Of a DNA stretch of 64,000 bases, positions 28,331 to 38,510 are shown piece by piece; positions within the stretch are counted from its first letter, which is position 1, and every line of letters begins with the position of its first letter. Both the position numbers and the translations under genes were made by a program. The notes below the pieces were generated by a model. It was given only the letters and a program-made list of their open reading frames with translations. It was not told where the DNA came from and did no database searches. This DNA is from an uncultured Alphaproteobacteria bacterium (lineage in GTDB: Bacteria > Pseudomonadota > Alphaproteobacteria > HIMB59 > GCA-002718135), in contig CACJRY010000001.1 of the NCBI GenBank assembly GCA_902595855.1, forward strand, positions 176,182 to 240,181, read 5' to 3'.

Positions 28331-29059
28331 ATGATCAAATTAGACAATTTTTCTTCTTTTTTTGTTGCAAATTGGAAGTTAAACGGAAATTTTCAATTTA
28401 TTGATCAATTTATCAATAATGTATCGCTGCCAACAGATAACTCAAAGTGTGTTGTTATTTGTCCTACTTCTATTCATTTAGATTATATGTCTAAAAATAA
28501 AAATGGTTTTCACGTAGGCGCTCAAAATGTTTCAGAATACGCCGAAGGAGCTTTTACAGGAGAGATTTCAGTTCACTCACTATCGGACCTGAATATAAGT
28601 TTTTGTATAGTTGGCCACTCTGAGAGAAGGCAAATTTATAGAGAAAAAGACAAGGGTATAAATCTAAAATCTAAAAGATTGATTGAAAATAATGTAATAC
28701 CCATTATTTGTATTGGAGAAACCTTAGAACATAAAGAAAAAGGTATTACAAAAGAGATATTAGAAGAGCAATTAATGCATAGCATTCCAAGCTCTTCAAG
28801 TTTTGAAAATTCTATTATTGCATATGAGCCTATCTGGGCAATAGGTACAGGTTTGACACCAACATTTGAGGAAATTGATGAAACTCATTGCTTTATTAGA
28901 GAGTATAATGAAAAATTTAATAAATACAAAATTTTGTATGGTGGCTCTGTGAAAGCTAGTAATGCAAGAGAGATTACAGATTTATCTAATGTTGATGGCG
29001 CATTAATTGGAGGAGCTTCACTAAAATCAGAAGAGTTTACAAAGATAATTGGAGATTAA
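28331..29059 (+). CDS. tpiA: triosephosphate isomerase
   Basis: Interconverts dihydroxyacetone phosphate and glyceraldehyde 3-phosphate. Catalytic residues: Lys in VANWKLNG (about 12-19), His in CIVGHSERRQIY (about 89-100), Glu in AYEPIWAIGTGLTP (about 160-173), and the phosphate loop YGGSVKASNA (about 203-212). 242 aa is normal. Its ATG has an AAGGG ribosome binding site. The tpiA-secG-pyrG-kdsA-eno order is standard for Alphaproteobacteria. Confidence 0.97.
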   Translation: MIKLDNFSSFFVANWKLNGNFQFIDQFINNVSLPTDNSKCVVICPTSIHLDYMSKNKNGFHVGAQNVSEYAEGAFTGEISVHSLSDLNISFCIVGHSERRQIYREKDKGINLKSKRLIENNVIPIICIGETLEHKEKGITKEILEEQLMHSIPSSSSFENSIIAYEPIWAIGTGLTPTFEEIDETHCFIREYNEKFNKYKILYGGSVKASNAREITDLSNVDGALIGGASLKSEEFTKIIGD

Positions 29060-29069
29060 TTTCTTGCTT

Positions 29070-29075
29070 TATAAT
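29070..29075 (+). promoter_or_regulatory. possible secG promoter -10
   Basis: A perfect TATAAT lies in the 39-base tpiA-secG gap, 23 bases before the secG ATG. The best upstream -35 candidate (TTGGAG, 29049-29054) is only 15 bases away, so this is a weak prediction in AT-rich DNA. Confidence 0.3.
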
Positions 29076-29098
29076 ACTTTATAAATATAAGTGCAGCC

Positions 29099-29410
29099 AT
29101 GTTAACCTTAATAATCATACAGCTAATTCTTGCAGTATTAATGGTGATTTTTGTTTTACTTCAGGGCAGTGATAATGAAGGTTTGGGTCTTGGTGGAGGA
29201 GGTGGCGTAGGAGGAATGATGTCCCCTAGAGGCTCTGCAAATTTATTATCAAGACTTACAGCTTTAACTGCAACATTATTTATGGTTATGAGTGTTGTTT
29301 TAACAATTTTTGCATCAGTAGGATCTGAAAAAAATATCCTAGAATCTTTACCTTCTATAAGCTCTGAAGAAGAAATATCAGAAGAACCTGTAATTCCTGA
29401 AAACAATTAA
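29099..29410 (+). CDS. secG: preprotein translocase subunit SecG
   Basis: Accessory subunit of the SecYEG channel in the inner membrane. Two membrane segments (about 2-22 and 55-76) flank the conserved glycine-rich cytosolic loop, LLQGSDNEGLGLGGGGGVGGMMSPRGSANLLSRLTALTATLF, typical of SecG. The C-terminal tail is acidic. 103 aa is normal. It lies between tpiA and pyrG as in most Alphaproteobacteria. Confidence 0.93.
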   Translation: MLTLIIIQLILAVLMVIFVLLQGSDNEGLGLGGGGGVGGMMSPRGSANLLSRLTALTATLFMVMSVVLTIFASVGSEKNILESLPSISSEEEISEEPVIPENN

Positions 29411-29460
29411 AATAAATATCTTGATATAGATTAGGCATTTATGTATCAGGGTTATCCGTA

Positions 29461-31071
29461 ATGCAATATGTATTTATTACGGGTGGAGTTGCCTCATCAT
29501 TAGGAAAAGGTATAGCTTCTGCAGCCTTAGCTTCTTTACTTCAGCAAAGAAAATTTAAAGTTAGAATAAGAAAGCTTGATCCTTATTTGAATGTAGATCC
29601 AGGAACAATGAGTCCTTACCAGCATGGTGAGGTATTTGTTACTGATGACGGTGCAGAAACTGATCTTGACTTGGGACACTATGAAAGATTTACAAACAGA
29701 TCTGCAAAAAAAACAGATAGCACATCATCAGGTAAAATTTATTCAAATGTTTTAAAAAAAGAAAGAAAGGGCGATTATCTAGGTGCTACAATACAAGTTA
29801 TTCCTCATGTGACTGATGAAATAAAACTTTTCATTAATTCTAATTTTGAAGATGAGGATATCATTATTTATGAAATTGGTGGCACTGTAGGAGATATTGA
29901 GTCTCTTCCTTTTCTGGAAGCAATTAGACAAATCAGAAATGATAAAAATATTAATTCAGCTCTAATTCATATGACATATGTTCCTTATTTAAGTTCTGCA
30001 GGTGAGTTAAAAACTAAGCCAACTCAACATTCTGTAAAGGAATTGCTAAATTCTGGAATTCAACCTGATATAATCATGTGCAGATGTGAAAAAGAAATTA
30101 ATACTGAATCTCTTGAAAAAATATCACAGTTTTGTAATGTTAAAAAAGACTCAGTTATACCTGCTTTAAATGCAAGTTCGATTTATGAAGTTCCTTCAAT
30201 CTATTCAAAAGCTGGCCTTGATAAAGTTTTGCTTGAACATTTAGGTTATGATTCTTCTAAATATCCTCTTAACATAAAGGCTTGGGAAAGCTTAACAAAT
30301 AAAATTAGTAATTTAAAAAAAGAAGTAACAATTGGGGTAGTTGGAAAATATACTAATTTGAAAGATAGTTATAAATCACTTATCGAAGCTCTTACTCATG
30401 GAGGCATTGAAAACAATGCTGAAGTAAAAATTCATTGGATCAATGCTGAAAAAGTTAAAACAACTGAATTAATGAAGGAGCTTAAAAACGTTGATGGCAT
30501 CTTGATACCAGGGGGTTTTGGCTACAGAGGAATTGAGGGTAAAATTTTAGCTATTAAATTTGCAAGAGAAAATAATATTCCATTTTTTGGAATTTGCTTA
30601 GGAATGCAATTAAGTGTAGTAGAAATAGCAAGAAATGTTTTTGGTATAGAGGACTCTAATTCAACTGAATTTCAATCAACTAAAAACCCAGTTGTTAGTC
30701 TTATGACAGAATGGCAAAATGAAAATAAAATTGAAAAAAGAGATCAAACTAGTGACAAGGGTGGTACGATGAGGCTTGGGGCTTATAAAGCGATTCTAAA
30801 ACAAGGCTCTAATGTAAGCAAAATATATAATACTAATGAAATTTCTGAAAGGCATCGACATAGATACGAAGTTGATTTATCTTTAACGAAAGATTTTGAA
30901 AAAAAAGGTTTTGTTTTTTCTGGAATGTCACCTGATAAAGTTCTTCCTGAAGTTCTAGAAAGTGTTAATCATAAGTGGTTTATTGGAGTGCAGTTTCATC
31001 CAGAATTAAAATCTAGACCTTTGGCACCACATCCTTTATTTTCATCTTTTATTAAACATTGCATAAAATGA
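29461..31071 (+). CDS. pyrG: CTP synthase
   Basis: Makes CTP from UTP using glutamine. The synthetase domain starts with the signature [26 protein letters not shown] (about 3-28) and includes [38 protein letters not shown] (about 40-77). The glutaminase domain has the nucleophile in [14 protein letters not shown] (Cys near 380) and the His/Glu pair in [19 protein letters not shown] at the C-terminus. 536 aa is normal. The kdsA ATG overlaps its stop (ATGA). Confidence 0.98.
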   Translation: MQYVFITGGVASSLGKGIASAALASLLQQRKFKVRIRKLDPYLNVDPGTMSPYQHGEVFVTDDGAETDLDLGHYERFTNRSAKKTDSTSSGKIYSNVLKKERKGDYLGATIQVIPHVTDEIKLFINSNFEDEDIIIYEIGGTVGDIESLPFLEAIRQIRNDKNINSALIHMTYVPYLSSAGELKTKPTQHSVKELLNSGIQPDIIMCRCEKEINTESLEKISQFCNVKKDSVIPALNASSIYEVPSIYSKAGLDKVLLEHLGYDSSKYPLNIKAWESLTNKISNLKKEVTIGVVGKYTNLKDSYKSLIEALTHGGIENNAEVKIHWINAEKVKTTELMKELKNVDGILIPGGFGYRGIEGKILAIKFARENNIPFFGICLGMQLSVVEIARNVFGIEDSNSTEFQSTKNPVVSLMTEWQNENKIEKRDQTSDKGGTMRLGAYKAILKQGSNVSKIYNTNEISERHRHRYEVDLSLTKDFEKKGFVFSGMSPDKVLPEVLESVNHKWFIGVQFHPELKSRPLAPHPLFSSFIKHCIK

Positions 31072-31892
31072 AAACAATCAAAATAAACAATTTTGAAATT
31101 TCAAATAAAAATAATTTTATCTTAATTGCTGGTCCATGCGTAATTGAGGATGAAAGTCATTCTTTAATGATGGCAGATAAGATTGCTACAATATGTCAGA
31201 AACTAGAAATTAATTTTATTTACAAATCTAGTTTTGATAAAGCAAATCGATCAAGTATAAATAGTAGAAGAGGTATAGATATAAACCAGGCTGAAAAAAT
31301 ATTTTATAAAATAAAATCAACATATAATTGTCCTATTTTAACTGATGTTCATAATGAAAGTCAGTGTGAATTCTTTTCTAATTCAGACAGTGTTGATGTT
31401 CTTCAAATACCTGCGTTTTTGTGCAGACAAACTGACTTATTAATTTCAGCTGCAAAAACAAATAAAATCATAAATGTTAAGAAAGGTCAGTTTTTATCTC
31501 CTTATGAGGTTCCAAACATTTTTAAAAAAATTGAAAGTGTTGGTAATCAAAATATTATGATCACCGAAAGAGGAACATCATTTGGCTATAACAATTTAAT
31601 TAATGATTTTAAATCATTAGATATTATGAAAAATTATCTTTATCCCGTTATTTTTGATGCTACACATTCTGTGCAAGAGCCAGGAGGAATGGGAGAAAAG
31701 AGTGGAGGTAAAAGAGAGTTTGTTTCTACTTTAGCTAAAGCTGCTGTGGCAGTTGGTGTTGCTGGAATTTTTATTGAAACACATAATGATCCTGATAATG
31801 CTCCAAGCGATGGTCCAAATATGTTGCAAATTGAGAACCTCGAAAGTTTAATTTCAAAATTGATTGAGCTAGATACTGTTTCAAAAAAATAA
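31068..31892 (+). CDS. kdsA: 3-deoxy-8-phosphooctulonate synthase (Kdo-8-P synthase)
   Basis: Condenses phosphoenolpyruvate with arabinose 5-phosphate to give Kdo-8-phosphate for the LPS inner core. Seen: [19 protein letters not shown] (about 17-35), [19 protein letters not shown] (about 51-69), [27 protein letters not shown], and [12 protein letters not shown] (about 196-207). I use ATG 31068, which overlaps the pyrG stop by ATGA, rather than the track's TTG at 31059. 274 aa against 284 in E. coli. The neighbour eno produces its PEP substrate. Confidence 0.96.
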   Translation: MKTIKINNFEISNKNNFILIAGPCVIEDESHSLMMADKIATICQKLEINFIYKSSFDKANRSSINSRRGIDINQAEKIFYKIKSTYNCPILTDVHNESQCEFFSNSDSVDVLQIPAFLCRQTDLLISAAKTNKIINVKKGQFLSPYEVPNIFKKIESVGNQNIMITERGTSFGYNNLINDFKSLDIMKNYLYPVIFDATHSVQEPGGMGEKSGGKREFVSTLAKAAVAVGVAGIFIETHNDPDNAPSDGPNMLQIENLESLISKLIELDTVSKK

Positions 31893-31925
31893 TTTTAATT
31901 TTAATTTTTAGTATAGAAAGGCAAA

Positions 31926-33203
31926 ATGGAAAAAATAAAAAATATACACGCAAGAGAGATATTAGATAGTAGGGGAAATCCTACAATTGAATGTGATGTG
32001 GAATTAGATGACGGCTCTTTTGGTAGAGCGGCTGTTCCAAGCGGGGCATCAACAGGAGTTCATGAGGCACTAGAATTACGTGATGGTGATACAAACAGAT
32101 ATCTTGGAAAAGGCGTTAAAAAAGCGGTTCAAAATATTAACAACATGATTAAAAATCAAGTTGTAGGAAAGATTTACAGCAATTATCAAGTTTTTGATAA
32201 AGCCGTTTTGGATTTAGATGGAACGGAAAATAAATCCAATATTGGAGCAAATGCAACGCTTGCAGCAAGTTTAGCTTTTGCTAAAAGTTTAGCTGATCAT
32301 ACTTCAACAACTCTCTATCAACATATTGCAGAAGATGAAAATTTTTTATTACCTGTTCCGATGATGAATATTATTAATGGTGGATCTCATGCTGATAACG
32401 ATGTTGATATTCAGGAGTTTATGATTGCACCAGTTGGAGCATCTACATTTTCTGAGTCATTAAGATTTGGTTGTGAGATTTTTCACTCATTAAAATCAAT
32501 ATTAAAATCAAAGAGTCTCAACACTAATGTTGGTGATGAGGGTGGCTTTGCTCCAAATGTAAATAGCTCTGCAGAAGTAATAGAAATTATTTTAAGTGCT
32601 GTAGAAAAGTCTGGTTTAAAAATTAATGATGATATTCTCTTATCCCTAGATGTTGCTTCAACAGAATTTTATCAAAACGATAAATACGAACTAAAAGGTG
32701 AAGGAAAAACACTGAGTTCATCCGATATGGTAAGCTATATTGAAAATTTAGCAAACAATTTTCCCATTTATTCTATTGAGGATGGCATGTCCGAAGACGA
32801 TTGGGATGGTTGGATTGAGCTAACTAAAAGAATTGGAAACAAAGTTCAGTTAGTAGGTGATGATCTTTTTGTAACAAATATTAAAAGATTAAAAACAGGG
32901 ATTGAAAAAAATGCTGGAAATGCGATTTTAGTAAAACTAAATCAAATTGGTACTTTATCTGAAACAATAGATGCTATTAATCTTGGAAAAAGAAATAATT
33001 TTAATTCAATAATTTCTCACAGATCTGGTGAGACTGAAGATACAACTATTGCAGATCTTTCTGTAGCTGTGTCTGCCGGTCAAATAAAAACAGGATCACT
33101 CTCAAGAACAGATAGAACTGCAAAATACAATCAATTATTAAGAATTGAAGAAATGCTTGGCTCAAGAGCAAAATACGCTGGCAAAACAATTCTTAAACAT
33201 TGA
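31926..33203 (+). CDS. eno: enolase
   Basis: Interconverts 2-phosphoglycerate and phosphoenolpyruvate. Conserved blocks: [21 protein letters not shown] (6-26), [21 protein letters not shown] (about 33-53), [25 protein letters not shown] (His and Glu ligands), [24 protein letters not shown] (Asp ligand), [22 protein letters not shown] (catalytic Lys) and [16 protein letters not shown]. 425 aa is normal. Its ATG is preceded by [14 protein letters not shown] differs slightly from the usual HADNNVDIQ. Confidence 0.98.
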   Translation: MEKIKNIHAREILDSRGNPTIECDVELDDGSFGRAAVPSGASTGVHEALELRDGDTNRYLGKGVKKAVQNINNMIKNQVVGKIYSNYQVFDKAVLDLDGTENKSNIGANATLAASLAFAKSLADHTSTTLYQHIAEDENFLLPVPMMNIINGGSHADNDVDIQEFMIAPVGASTFSESLRFGCEIFHSLKSILKSKSLNTNVGDEGGFAPNVNSSAEVIEIILSAVEKSGLKINDDILLSLDVASTEFYQNDKYELKGEGKTLSSSDMVSYIENLANNFPIYSIEDGMSEDDWDGWIELTKRIGNKVQLVGDDLFVTNIKRLKTGIEKNAGNAILVKLNQIGTLSETIDAINLGKRNNFNSIISHRSGETEDTTIADLSVAVSAGQIKTGSLSRTDRTAKYNQLLRIEEMLGSRAKYAGKTILKH

Positions 33204-33239
33204 CATAAACGCACTTGATCTGATTAATTGTGCTTTAGT

Positions 33240-33554
33240 ATGAACAAATCAGTAATTATAAAAAATAAGATAATTTTATATTTATCGTTTTTAATTACTT
33301 TTTTTATTTTTATTTATTTAGTTTATTTTTTAATAAATGGCCAAAGAGGCTTGTTAAAATATTTTTATCTAACAAAACAAGCTCAGGAATATGATTTCAC
33401 TTTAGCAAATCTTCAAGATGAAAATAATTATTATCTTGATAGAACAAAACGCTTAAAGCCAAATTCGATGGATCTAGATTATCTGGATGAACAAGCAAGA
33501 AAAAAGCTTGGTTTGATTGATAAAAATGAAATTGTTATTATTTTAGATAAATAA
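33240..33554 (+). CDS. ftsB: FtsB/DivIC-family septum protein
   Basis: Small bitopic division protein that links FtsQ, FtsL and the FtsWI synthase. One membrane segment (IILYLSFLITFFIFIYLVYFLI, about 9-30) precedes GQRGLLKYFYLTKQAQEYDFTLANLQDENNYYLDRTKRLKPNSMDLDYLDEQARKKLGLIDKNEIVIIL, the usual coiled coil and terminal LGLxxxxE motif. I use ATG 33240 rather than the track's TTG at 33228. Position between eno and pdhA is the conserved alphaproteobacterial site of ftsB. Confidence 0.9.
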   Translation: MNKSVIIKNKIILYLSFLITFFIFIYLVYFLINGQRGLLKYFYLTKQAQEYDFTLANLQDENNYYLDRTKRLKPNSMDLDYLDEQARKKLGLIDKNEIVIILDK

Positions 33555-33558
33555 ATAA

Positions 33559-33608
33559 TTGACAAAAATTTACAAATAAATAATAAAAAATTTACAAAAA
33601 TTTACAAA
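33559..33608 (+). promoter_or_regulatory. pdh operon promoter with three direct repeats
   Basis: A consensus -35 TTGACA (33559-33564) is followed after 17 bases by AATAAA (33582-33587), a plausible -10. The decamer AATTTACAAA occurs three times, at 33567-33576, 33589-33598 and 33599-33608, spaced 22 and 10 bases apart, so on the same face of the helix. One copy is in the spacer and two lie between the -10 and the pdhA start, where a bound regulator could block transcription. No regulator can be named from sequence alone. Confidence 0.5.
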
Positions 33609-34571
33609 ATGAAAAAATTATCTAAATCTGATCATTTGAAAATATTCTCCTATATGTTGAAAATTAGGCGTTTTGAGGAGAGATCCGCTCAACTCTATGG
33701 GATGGGGCATATTGGTGGTTTTTGTCACCTATATATAGGGCAAGAGGCAGTTGTTGTTGGTGTTCTAATGACAATTCATAAAAATGACTCCGTAGTGACT
33801 ACTTATAGAGATCATGGTCATATGATTGCCAGAGGATTGGATCCAAAAAAAATAATGGCCGAACTTACTGGAAGAACAGACGGGTATTCTGCTGGTAAAG
33901 GGGGTTCAATGCATATGTTTTCAAAAGAAAATAATTTTTATGGAGGTCACGGGATAGTTGGGGCTCAAGTTCCTATAGGTACAGGCATTGCATTCACACA
34001 TAAATACAACAATGATAAAAATATTTGCAGAACTTATATTGGAGATGGAGCAATGAATAATGGCCAAGTTTTTGAAGCTTTTAATTTAGCAGCATTATGG
34101 GAACTGCCTGTTCTATATATTATTGAAAATAATAAATATGGAATGGGGACATCTGTGGATAGGGCAGCAGCAGGATCTGATTTGTACAAAAGAGGAGAAG
34201 CTTTCGGCATTAAAGGAGAAATAGTTGATGGTATGAATGTATTTTCCATAATTAAAGCTGCTGATAAAGCTGGAGAATATGTAAGATCAGGTAAGGGGCC
34301 ATATATATTGGAGGTTCAAACATATCGTTACAGAGGTCACTCAATGTCTGATCCAGCAAAATATAGAACTAAAAATGAATTAGAGGAATATAAAAATTCA
34401 GATCCTATAGAAATTGTAAGAACAGAAATCTTAAAAAAGAAATTGGCAACTGAACCAGAGCTTGAAAAAATAAGTAAAGAAATTATTGAAGAAGTAAAAG
34501 CTGCTGCTGATTTCGCACTTGAAAGTAAATTTCCTTCTAGTGAGGAACTATACACGGATGTTTATATATAA
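33609..34571 (+). CDS. pdhA: pyruvate dehydrogenase E1 subunit alpha
   Basis: Thiamine-diphosphate-dependent decarboxylase half of E1 in the pyruvate dehydrogenase complex. The TPP motif is GDGAMNNGQVFEAFNLAALWELPVLYIIENN (about 143-173); the phosphorylation-loop-like region YRYRGHSMSDPAKYRT is at about 238-253; the N-terminus has RRFEERSAQLYGMGHIGGFCHLYIGQEAV. 320 aa is typical. It is followed with zero spacing by pdhB. A predicted promoter with direct repeats stands just upstream. Confidence 0.96.
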   Translation: MKKLSKSDHLKIFSYMLKIRRFEERSAQLYGMGHIGGFCHLYIGQEAVVVGVLMTIHKNDSVVTTYRDHGHMIARGLDPKKIMAELTGRTDGYSAGKGGSMHMFSKENNFYGGHGIVGAQVPIGTGIAFTHKYNNDKNICRTYIGDGAMNNGQVFEAFNLAALWELPVLYIIENNKYGMGTSVDRAAAGSDLYKRGEAFGIKGEIVDGMNVFSIIKAADKAGEYVRSGKGPYILEVQTYRYRGHSMSDPAKYRTKNELEEYKNSDPIEIVRTEILKKKLATEPELEKISKEIIEEVKAAADFALESKFPSSEELYTDVYI

Positions 34572-35918
34572 ATGAGTATAGAAATTTTAATGCCGGCCCT
34601 TTCTCCCACTATGACGGAGGGCAACTTATCAAAATGGTTAGTTCAAGAAGGACAAGTTGTAAAAGCAGGAGATGTAATAGCAGAAATTGAAACAGATAAA
34701 GCTACTATGGAGGTAGAGGCAGTTGATGAAGGTACTGTTGAAAAGCTACTTTATAAAGAAGGAGACAACAATATACCTGTCAATAAGCCCATTGCTCTAA
34801 TATCAGGGGAGCAAGTTAATAAAAGTGATACATCAGAAAATAAAAATATCACTACTCCAAATAAAGAAAAACAAGAAACATCAGAAACTTTAATAACAAC
34901 TAAAAAAGATGAACAGGAAAAAGTAAATCTTAGTAAAGGTCAAATTACGATGAGACAAGCAATCAGAGATACAATTGCGGAAGAAATGAGAAAAGATAAA
35001 AAAGTTTTTATACTTGGGGAAGAAGTAGCGGAATATCAGGGCGCATATAAAGTGACTCAAGGTTTATTAGAAGAGTTTGGAAAAAAAAGGGTTATTGACA
35101 CTCCTATTTCTGAGCAAGGATTTACAGGATTGGCAGTTGGTGCCGCTTTTAAAGGGTTGGTTCCAATCGTTGAATTTATGACATTTAACTTTTCCATGCA
35201 GGCTATTGATCAAATTATTAATTCTGCAGCAAAAACCCTCTACATGTCAGGAGGTCAAATAAATTGCCCAATAGTCTTCAGAGGTCCAAATGGTGCAGCT
35301 GCACAAGTTGCCGCTCAACACAGTCAAGATTTTTCCTCATGGTATTCTCATGTTCCAGGATTAAAGGTTGCAGCACCATCCACACCATTAAATGCTAAAG
35401 GGTTATTAAGAGAGGCTATCAGAGATCCCAACCCAGTTATATTTTTAGAAAATGAAATTTTATATGGTTTAAAAGGTGAAGTTTCTGCTGATGATAATTT
35501 TGCTATTCCATTCGGTAAAGCAAATGTTGCAAAAGAGGGAAAAGACACAACTATTGTTACTTACTCAATAATGTTGCACAAATCATTAGAGGCAGCAAAA
35601 ATTTTGAAAAATGAATTTAATTTAGATGTAGAAGTCATTGATTTGCAAAGCTTAAGACCTTTAGACAAAGAAACTATTCTGAAATCAGTTAAAAAAACTA
35701 ATAGGTTAGTTACAGTTGAAGAGTCATGGCCTTTTGCAAGTATTGGATCAGAGGTAGTAAATATTGTGCAACAACAAGCATTTGATTATTTAGATTCACC
35801 TATTATTAAGGTTAATAGTGCAGATGTACCTATGCCATACTCTAGTGAGTTAGAGAAATTATACCTGCCTCAAGTTGAGGATATTGTAAAAGCCGTTAAA
35901 GAAGTTAATTATATTTAA
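34572..35918 (+). CDS. pdhB: pyruvate dehydrogenase E1 subunit beta with N-terminal lipoyl domain
   Basis: Beta half of E1, here carrying its own lipoyl domain, an arrangement known in Alphaproteobacteria. The lipoyl domain is at 1-80 with the modified Lys in [17 protein letters not shown] (Lys about 44); a charged linker (about 85-125) leads to the E1-beta core with [19 protein letters not shown] (about 148-166), [21 protein letters not shown] and [17 protein letters not shown]. 448 aa. The lipoyl coding region shares a 53-base perfect repeat with pdhC. Confidence 0.96.
   Translation: MSIEILMPALSPTMTEGNLSKWLVQEGQVVKAGDVIAEIETDKATMEVEAVDEGTVEKLLYKEGDNNIPVNKPIALISGEQVNKSDTSENKNITTPNKEKQETSETLITTKKDEQEKVNLSKGQITMRQAIRDTIAEEMRKDKKVFILGEEVAEYQGAYKVTQGLLEEFGKKRVIDTPISEQGFTGLAVGAAFKGLVPIVEFMTFNFSMQAIDQIINSAAKTLYMSGGQINCPIVFRGPNGAAAQVAAQHSQDFSSWYSHVPGLKVAAPSTPLNAKGLLREAIRDPNPVIFLENEILYGLKGEVSADDNFAIPFGKANVAKEGKDTTIVTYSIMLHKSLEAAKILKNEFNLDVEVIDLQSLRPLDKETILKSVKKTNRLVTVEESWPFASIGSEVVNIVQQQAFDYLDSPIIKVNSADVPMPYSSELEKLYLPQVEDIVKAVKEVNYI
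34680..34732 (+). repeat. 53-bp direct repeat copy 1 (lipoyl domain of pdhB)
   Basis: Bases 34680-34732 (start GCAGAAATTGAAACAGATAA) are identical to 36030-36082 in pdhC. Both copies encode the lipoyl-attachment hairpin [18 protein letters not shown]. Sequence just outside the repeat still encodes a related protein but differs at many synonymous sites. Confidence 0.95.
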
Positions 35919-35921
35919 ATT

Positions 35922-37151
35922 ATGTCATCAAAAATTTTAATGCCGGCTTTATCGCCAACCATGACTGAAGGCGTAATTAATAAATGGTTAGTTAAAGTGG
36001 GCGATATTGTAAAAGCTGGAGATATAATTGCAGAAATTGAAACAGATAAAGCTACTATGGAGGTAGAGGCAGTTGATGAAGGAAAGATTACTCATCTTTT
36101 AGAGAAGAAAGCGGGATCTCAAGTTCCAGTTAACAGTGTAATTGCAATTATTGATGGAGACAAAAATGAGTCAATTCAAAATTTAATTATTGAAAAAGAA
36201 AAACCAAAAGAAAAGAATAAAAAAACTGAAGAAGATTTGAATTTAGATAAAAACATTCAAGTAAATGAAAATTCTATTCATGTAAAATCTGATGATAGAA
36301 TAAAAGCATCACCACTTGTAAAAAAAATTTCAAAAGAAAAAAATATTGATTTAATCACTATAAATGGCTCTGGGCCTGATGGCAGAATTATAAAAAGAGA
36401 TCTCGAAACTTATGATAACACAAAAGCACCAACTCAAGATATTAATCTGCGACACGAAGTAATTCAGCCTAGCACAATGCGAAAAGTTATTGCTAAGCGA
36501 ACATTGGAAGCAAAACAACAAATACCACATTTCTATCTGACGATTGAATCTAATGTCAGTAAATTAATTGAATTAAGAAAAAAAATTAATGAAAAAAATT
36601 CTGTTAAAATTTCATTTAATGATCTGATTGTAAAAGCATTGGCAATGGCAATGAAAAAAAATCCAAAAACTAATGTTTACTGGCAAAATGATCAAATTTA
36701 CAAATTAAATGATATTGATGTATCAGTTGCTGTAGCTATTGATGAAGGACTTATCACTCCTATTGTAAAAAAAGTAAATTCAAAAGGTCTTAACGAAATT
36801 TCAAATGAAATAAAAGAGTTAGCAAAGTTAGCTAAAACTAATTCTCTTAAACCCGAACAGTATACAGGTGGCTCAATAACAGTTTCAAACTTAGGTATGT
36901 TTGGTATAAGTGAGTTTGCTGCAATTATTAGCCCGCCACAAGCATCTATTTTAGCTGTGGGTAAAATTATCCAAAAACCTATAGTAGTAAATGAGAGCAT
37001 TGAGATAGGGCATACACTAAAATCAACACTATCTGCCGATCATCGTGTTTTAGATGGTGCAGTTGCTGGTAAATTGCTAAAAGACTTTAATGATATCATG
37101 GAAGACCCATTTAAAATATGGATACAAAGTACTGACATGGAAGTAATTTAG
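35922..37151 (+). CDS. pdhC: pyruvate dehydrogenase E2, dihydrolipoamide acetyltransferase
   Basis: Core of the pyruvate dehydrogenase complex, transferring acetyl groups to CoA. One lipoyl domain (1-80, [17 protein letters not shown]), a charged linker, a peripheral subunit-binding domain ([35 protein letters not shown], about 128-162), and the catalytic domain from about 185 with [14 protein letters not shown] and the active-site His in [17 protein letters not shown] (about 376-392). 409 aa. Three bases after pdhB. The E3 gene (lpd) does not follow; lipA does, one base downstream. Confidence 0.96.
   Translation: MSSKILMPALSPTMTEGVINKWLVKVGDIVKAGDIIAEIETDKATMEVEAVDEGKITHLLEKKAGSQVPVNSVIAIIDGDKNESIQNLIIEKEKPKEKNKKTEEDLNLDKNIQVNENSIHVKSDDRIKASPLVKKISKEKNIDLITINGSGPDGRIIKRDLETYDNTKAPTQDINLRHEVIQPSTMRKVIAKRTLEAKQQIPHFYLTIESNVSKLIELRKKINEKNSVKISFNDLIVKALAMAMKKNPKTNVYWQNDQIYKLNDIDVSVAVAIDEGLITPIVKKVNSKGLNEISNEIKELAKLAKTNSLKPEQYTGGSITVSNLGMFGISEFAAIISPPQASILAVGKIIQKPIVVNESIEIGHTLKSTLSADHRVLDGAVAGKLLKDFNDIMEDPFKIWIQSTDMEVI
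36030..36082 (+). repeat. 53-bp direct repeat copy 2 (lipoyl domain of pdhC)
   Basis: Identical to 34680-34732; the two copies are 1350 bases apart in the same orientation and the same codon phase. The bases immediately flanking each copy differ. Confidence 0.95.
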
Positions 37152-37152
37152 T

Positions 37153-38079
37153 ATGACAGAAATTAGACATCCAGAGAAAATTTTTAGAGTTTCTAATCCT
37201 ATTCCTAAGAAGCCATCTTGGATAAGGGTAAAGGCTCCAACTTCAAAATTTTTTAAATCAACTGATAAAATTTTGAAAGATAAAAAAATTATTACTGTTT
37301 GTGAGGAGGCTGCGTGCCCCAATATTTCTGAGTGTTGGCAAAAAAAACATGCTACTTTTATGATCCTCGGTGATATTTGCACCAGAGCTTGTGCTTTTTG
37401 CAATATAAAGACTGGTAAGCCAGGTTTTGTAGATACTAGTGAGCCAAACAAAATAGCTGAAGCAGTTTCTGAGCTAGGTCTTGAACATGTTGTTGTCACA
37501 AGTGTTGACAGAGATGATTTAGATGATGGTGGTGCAAATCATTTTACAAAAGTTATAAACTCAATAAGAAAACTCAATCAAAACTGTACTATTGAAATTT
37601 TAACTCCTGATTTTCATAAAAAACCAGAGGCTTTAAATATTCTTAGCAATAATCTTCCAGATGTTTTCAACCATAATTTAGAAACGGTACCGAGGTTATA
37701 TCTAAGTATAAGACCTGGCTCTAGGTATTTTGTAAGTTTAAAACTTTTAGCTGATATTAAAAAACTTAATCCAAATATATTTACAAAATCAGGATTAATG
37801 GTTGGGTTAGGTGAAACAAAAGATGAGATTTATCAAGTAATGGATGATTTAAGAGCCGCAGATGTTGATTTTATAACTATTGGTCAATATTTACCTCCAA
37901 CACCAAAACATGCAAAACTAGAAAAATTTATTACACCAAAAGAATTTGAAGAATATAAGCAAATGGCAATAGCAAAAGGTTTTCTAATGGTATCATCTTC
38001 TCCACTTACAAGATCAAGTTATCATGCTTCAGAAGATTTTAGAATTATGCAAAAAAATAGAGCTGCTAAATCTATTTAA
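37153..38079 (+). CDS. lipA: lipoyl synthase
   Basis: Radical SAM enzyme that inserts sulfur into octanoyl groups on lipoyl domains such as those of PdhB and PdhC just upstream. The auxiliary cluster motif is [13 protein letters not shown] (CX4CX5C, about 50-62) and the radical SAM motif is [10 protein letters not shown] (CX3CX2C, about 76-85). RSSYHA near the C-terminus supplies the conserved Ser ligand. 308 aa is normal. Its stop overlaps the ratA start by one base. Confidence 0.98.
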   Translation: MTEIRHPEKIFRVSNPIPKKPSWIRVKAPTSKFFKSTDKILKDKKIITVCEEAACPNISECWQKKHATFMILGDICTRACAFCNIKTGKPGFVDTSEPNKIAEAVSELGLEHVVVTSVDRDDLDDGGANHFTKVINSIRKLNQNCTIEILTPDFHKKPEALNILSNNLPDVFNHNLETVPRLYLSIRPGSRYFVSLKLLADIKKLNPNIFTKSGLMVGLGETKDEIYQVMDDLRAADVDFITIGQYLPPTPKHAKLEKFITPKEFEEYKQMAIAKGFLMVSSSPLTRSSYHASEDFRIMQKNRAAKSI

Positions 38080-38510
38080 TGAAGAATTCAAAAAGAGAAG
38101 AAATAATTTCCCATTCCGCTTTAAAACTTTTTAATATTGTATTGGATATAGAGAGTTATCCTGAATACATCCCATGGTGTACTAAAATAATTATAAATAA
38201 AAAAAGAAATAATGAAATTTTTGCTGATATGTTTGTAAAGTATAAATTTATTTTAGTTCAAAAATTTGGGTCTCATGTAAAATTTAATAAAAATAAGTTA
38301 ACTATTGAAACTAGTTACATTGAAGGCCCGCTAAAGGATTTAAAAACTGATTGGAAATTTGAAGAAATTAATAAAAATAAATCTAAAATAATTTTTGAGG
38401 TAAATTTTGAGTTTAAGAATTTTATTCATCAAAAACTCGCAGAAACTTTTTATCCCCTTATAGAAAATAAAATGATAGACTCTTTCAAAAAAAGAGCAGA
38501 TAATCTTTAG
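38079..38510 (+). CDS. START-domain protein, RatA/Coq10 family
   Basis: Polyketide-cyclase-type lipid-binding fold; family members serve as ubiquinone-binding chaperones (Coq10) or are called RatA. Seen: the opening helix SALKLFNIVLDIESYPEYIPWCTKI (about 13-37), and FEEINKNKSKIIFEVNFEFKNFIHQKLAETFYPLIENKMIDSFKKRA at the C-terminus. 143 aa is normal. The lipA-coq10 adjacency is standard in Alphaproteobacteria, which favours the quinone role. It overlaps the convergent cinA-like gene by four bases. Confidence 0.88.
   Translation: MKNSKREEIISHSALKLFNIVLDIESYPEYIPWCTKIIINKKRNNEIFADMFVKYKFILVQKFGSHVKFNKNKLTIETSYIEGPLKDLKTDWKFEEINKNKSKIIFEVNFEFKNFIHQKLAETFYPLIENKMIDSFKKRADNL

Noticed and set aside
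28096-28404. 102-aa plus-strand ORF across the ppiD 5' end and tpiA start
   Set aside because: Antisense shadow of ppiD running out of frame into tpiA; both real genes have clear family motifs.
33211-33235. GCAC...GTGC inverted repeat between eno and ftsB as a terminator
   Set aside because: Only four to five pairs, a long loop, and no following T-run.
37077-37499. 140-aa minus-strand ORF across pdhC end and lipA start
   Set aside because: Antisense to two strongly supported enzymes; no start signal or motif.
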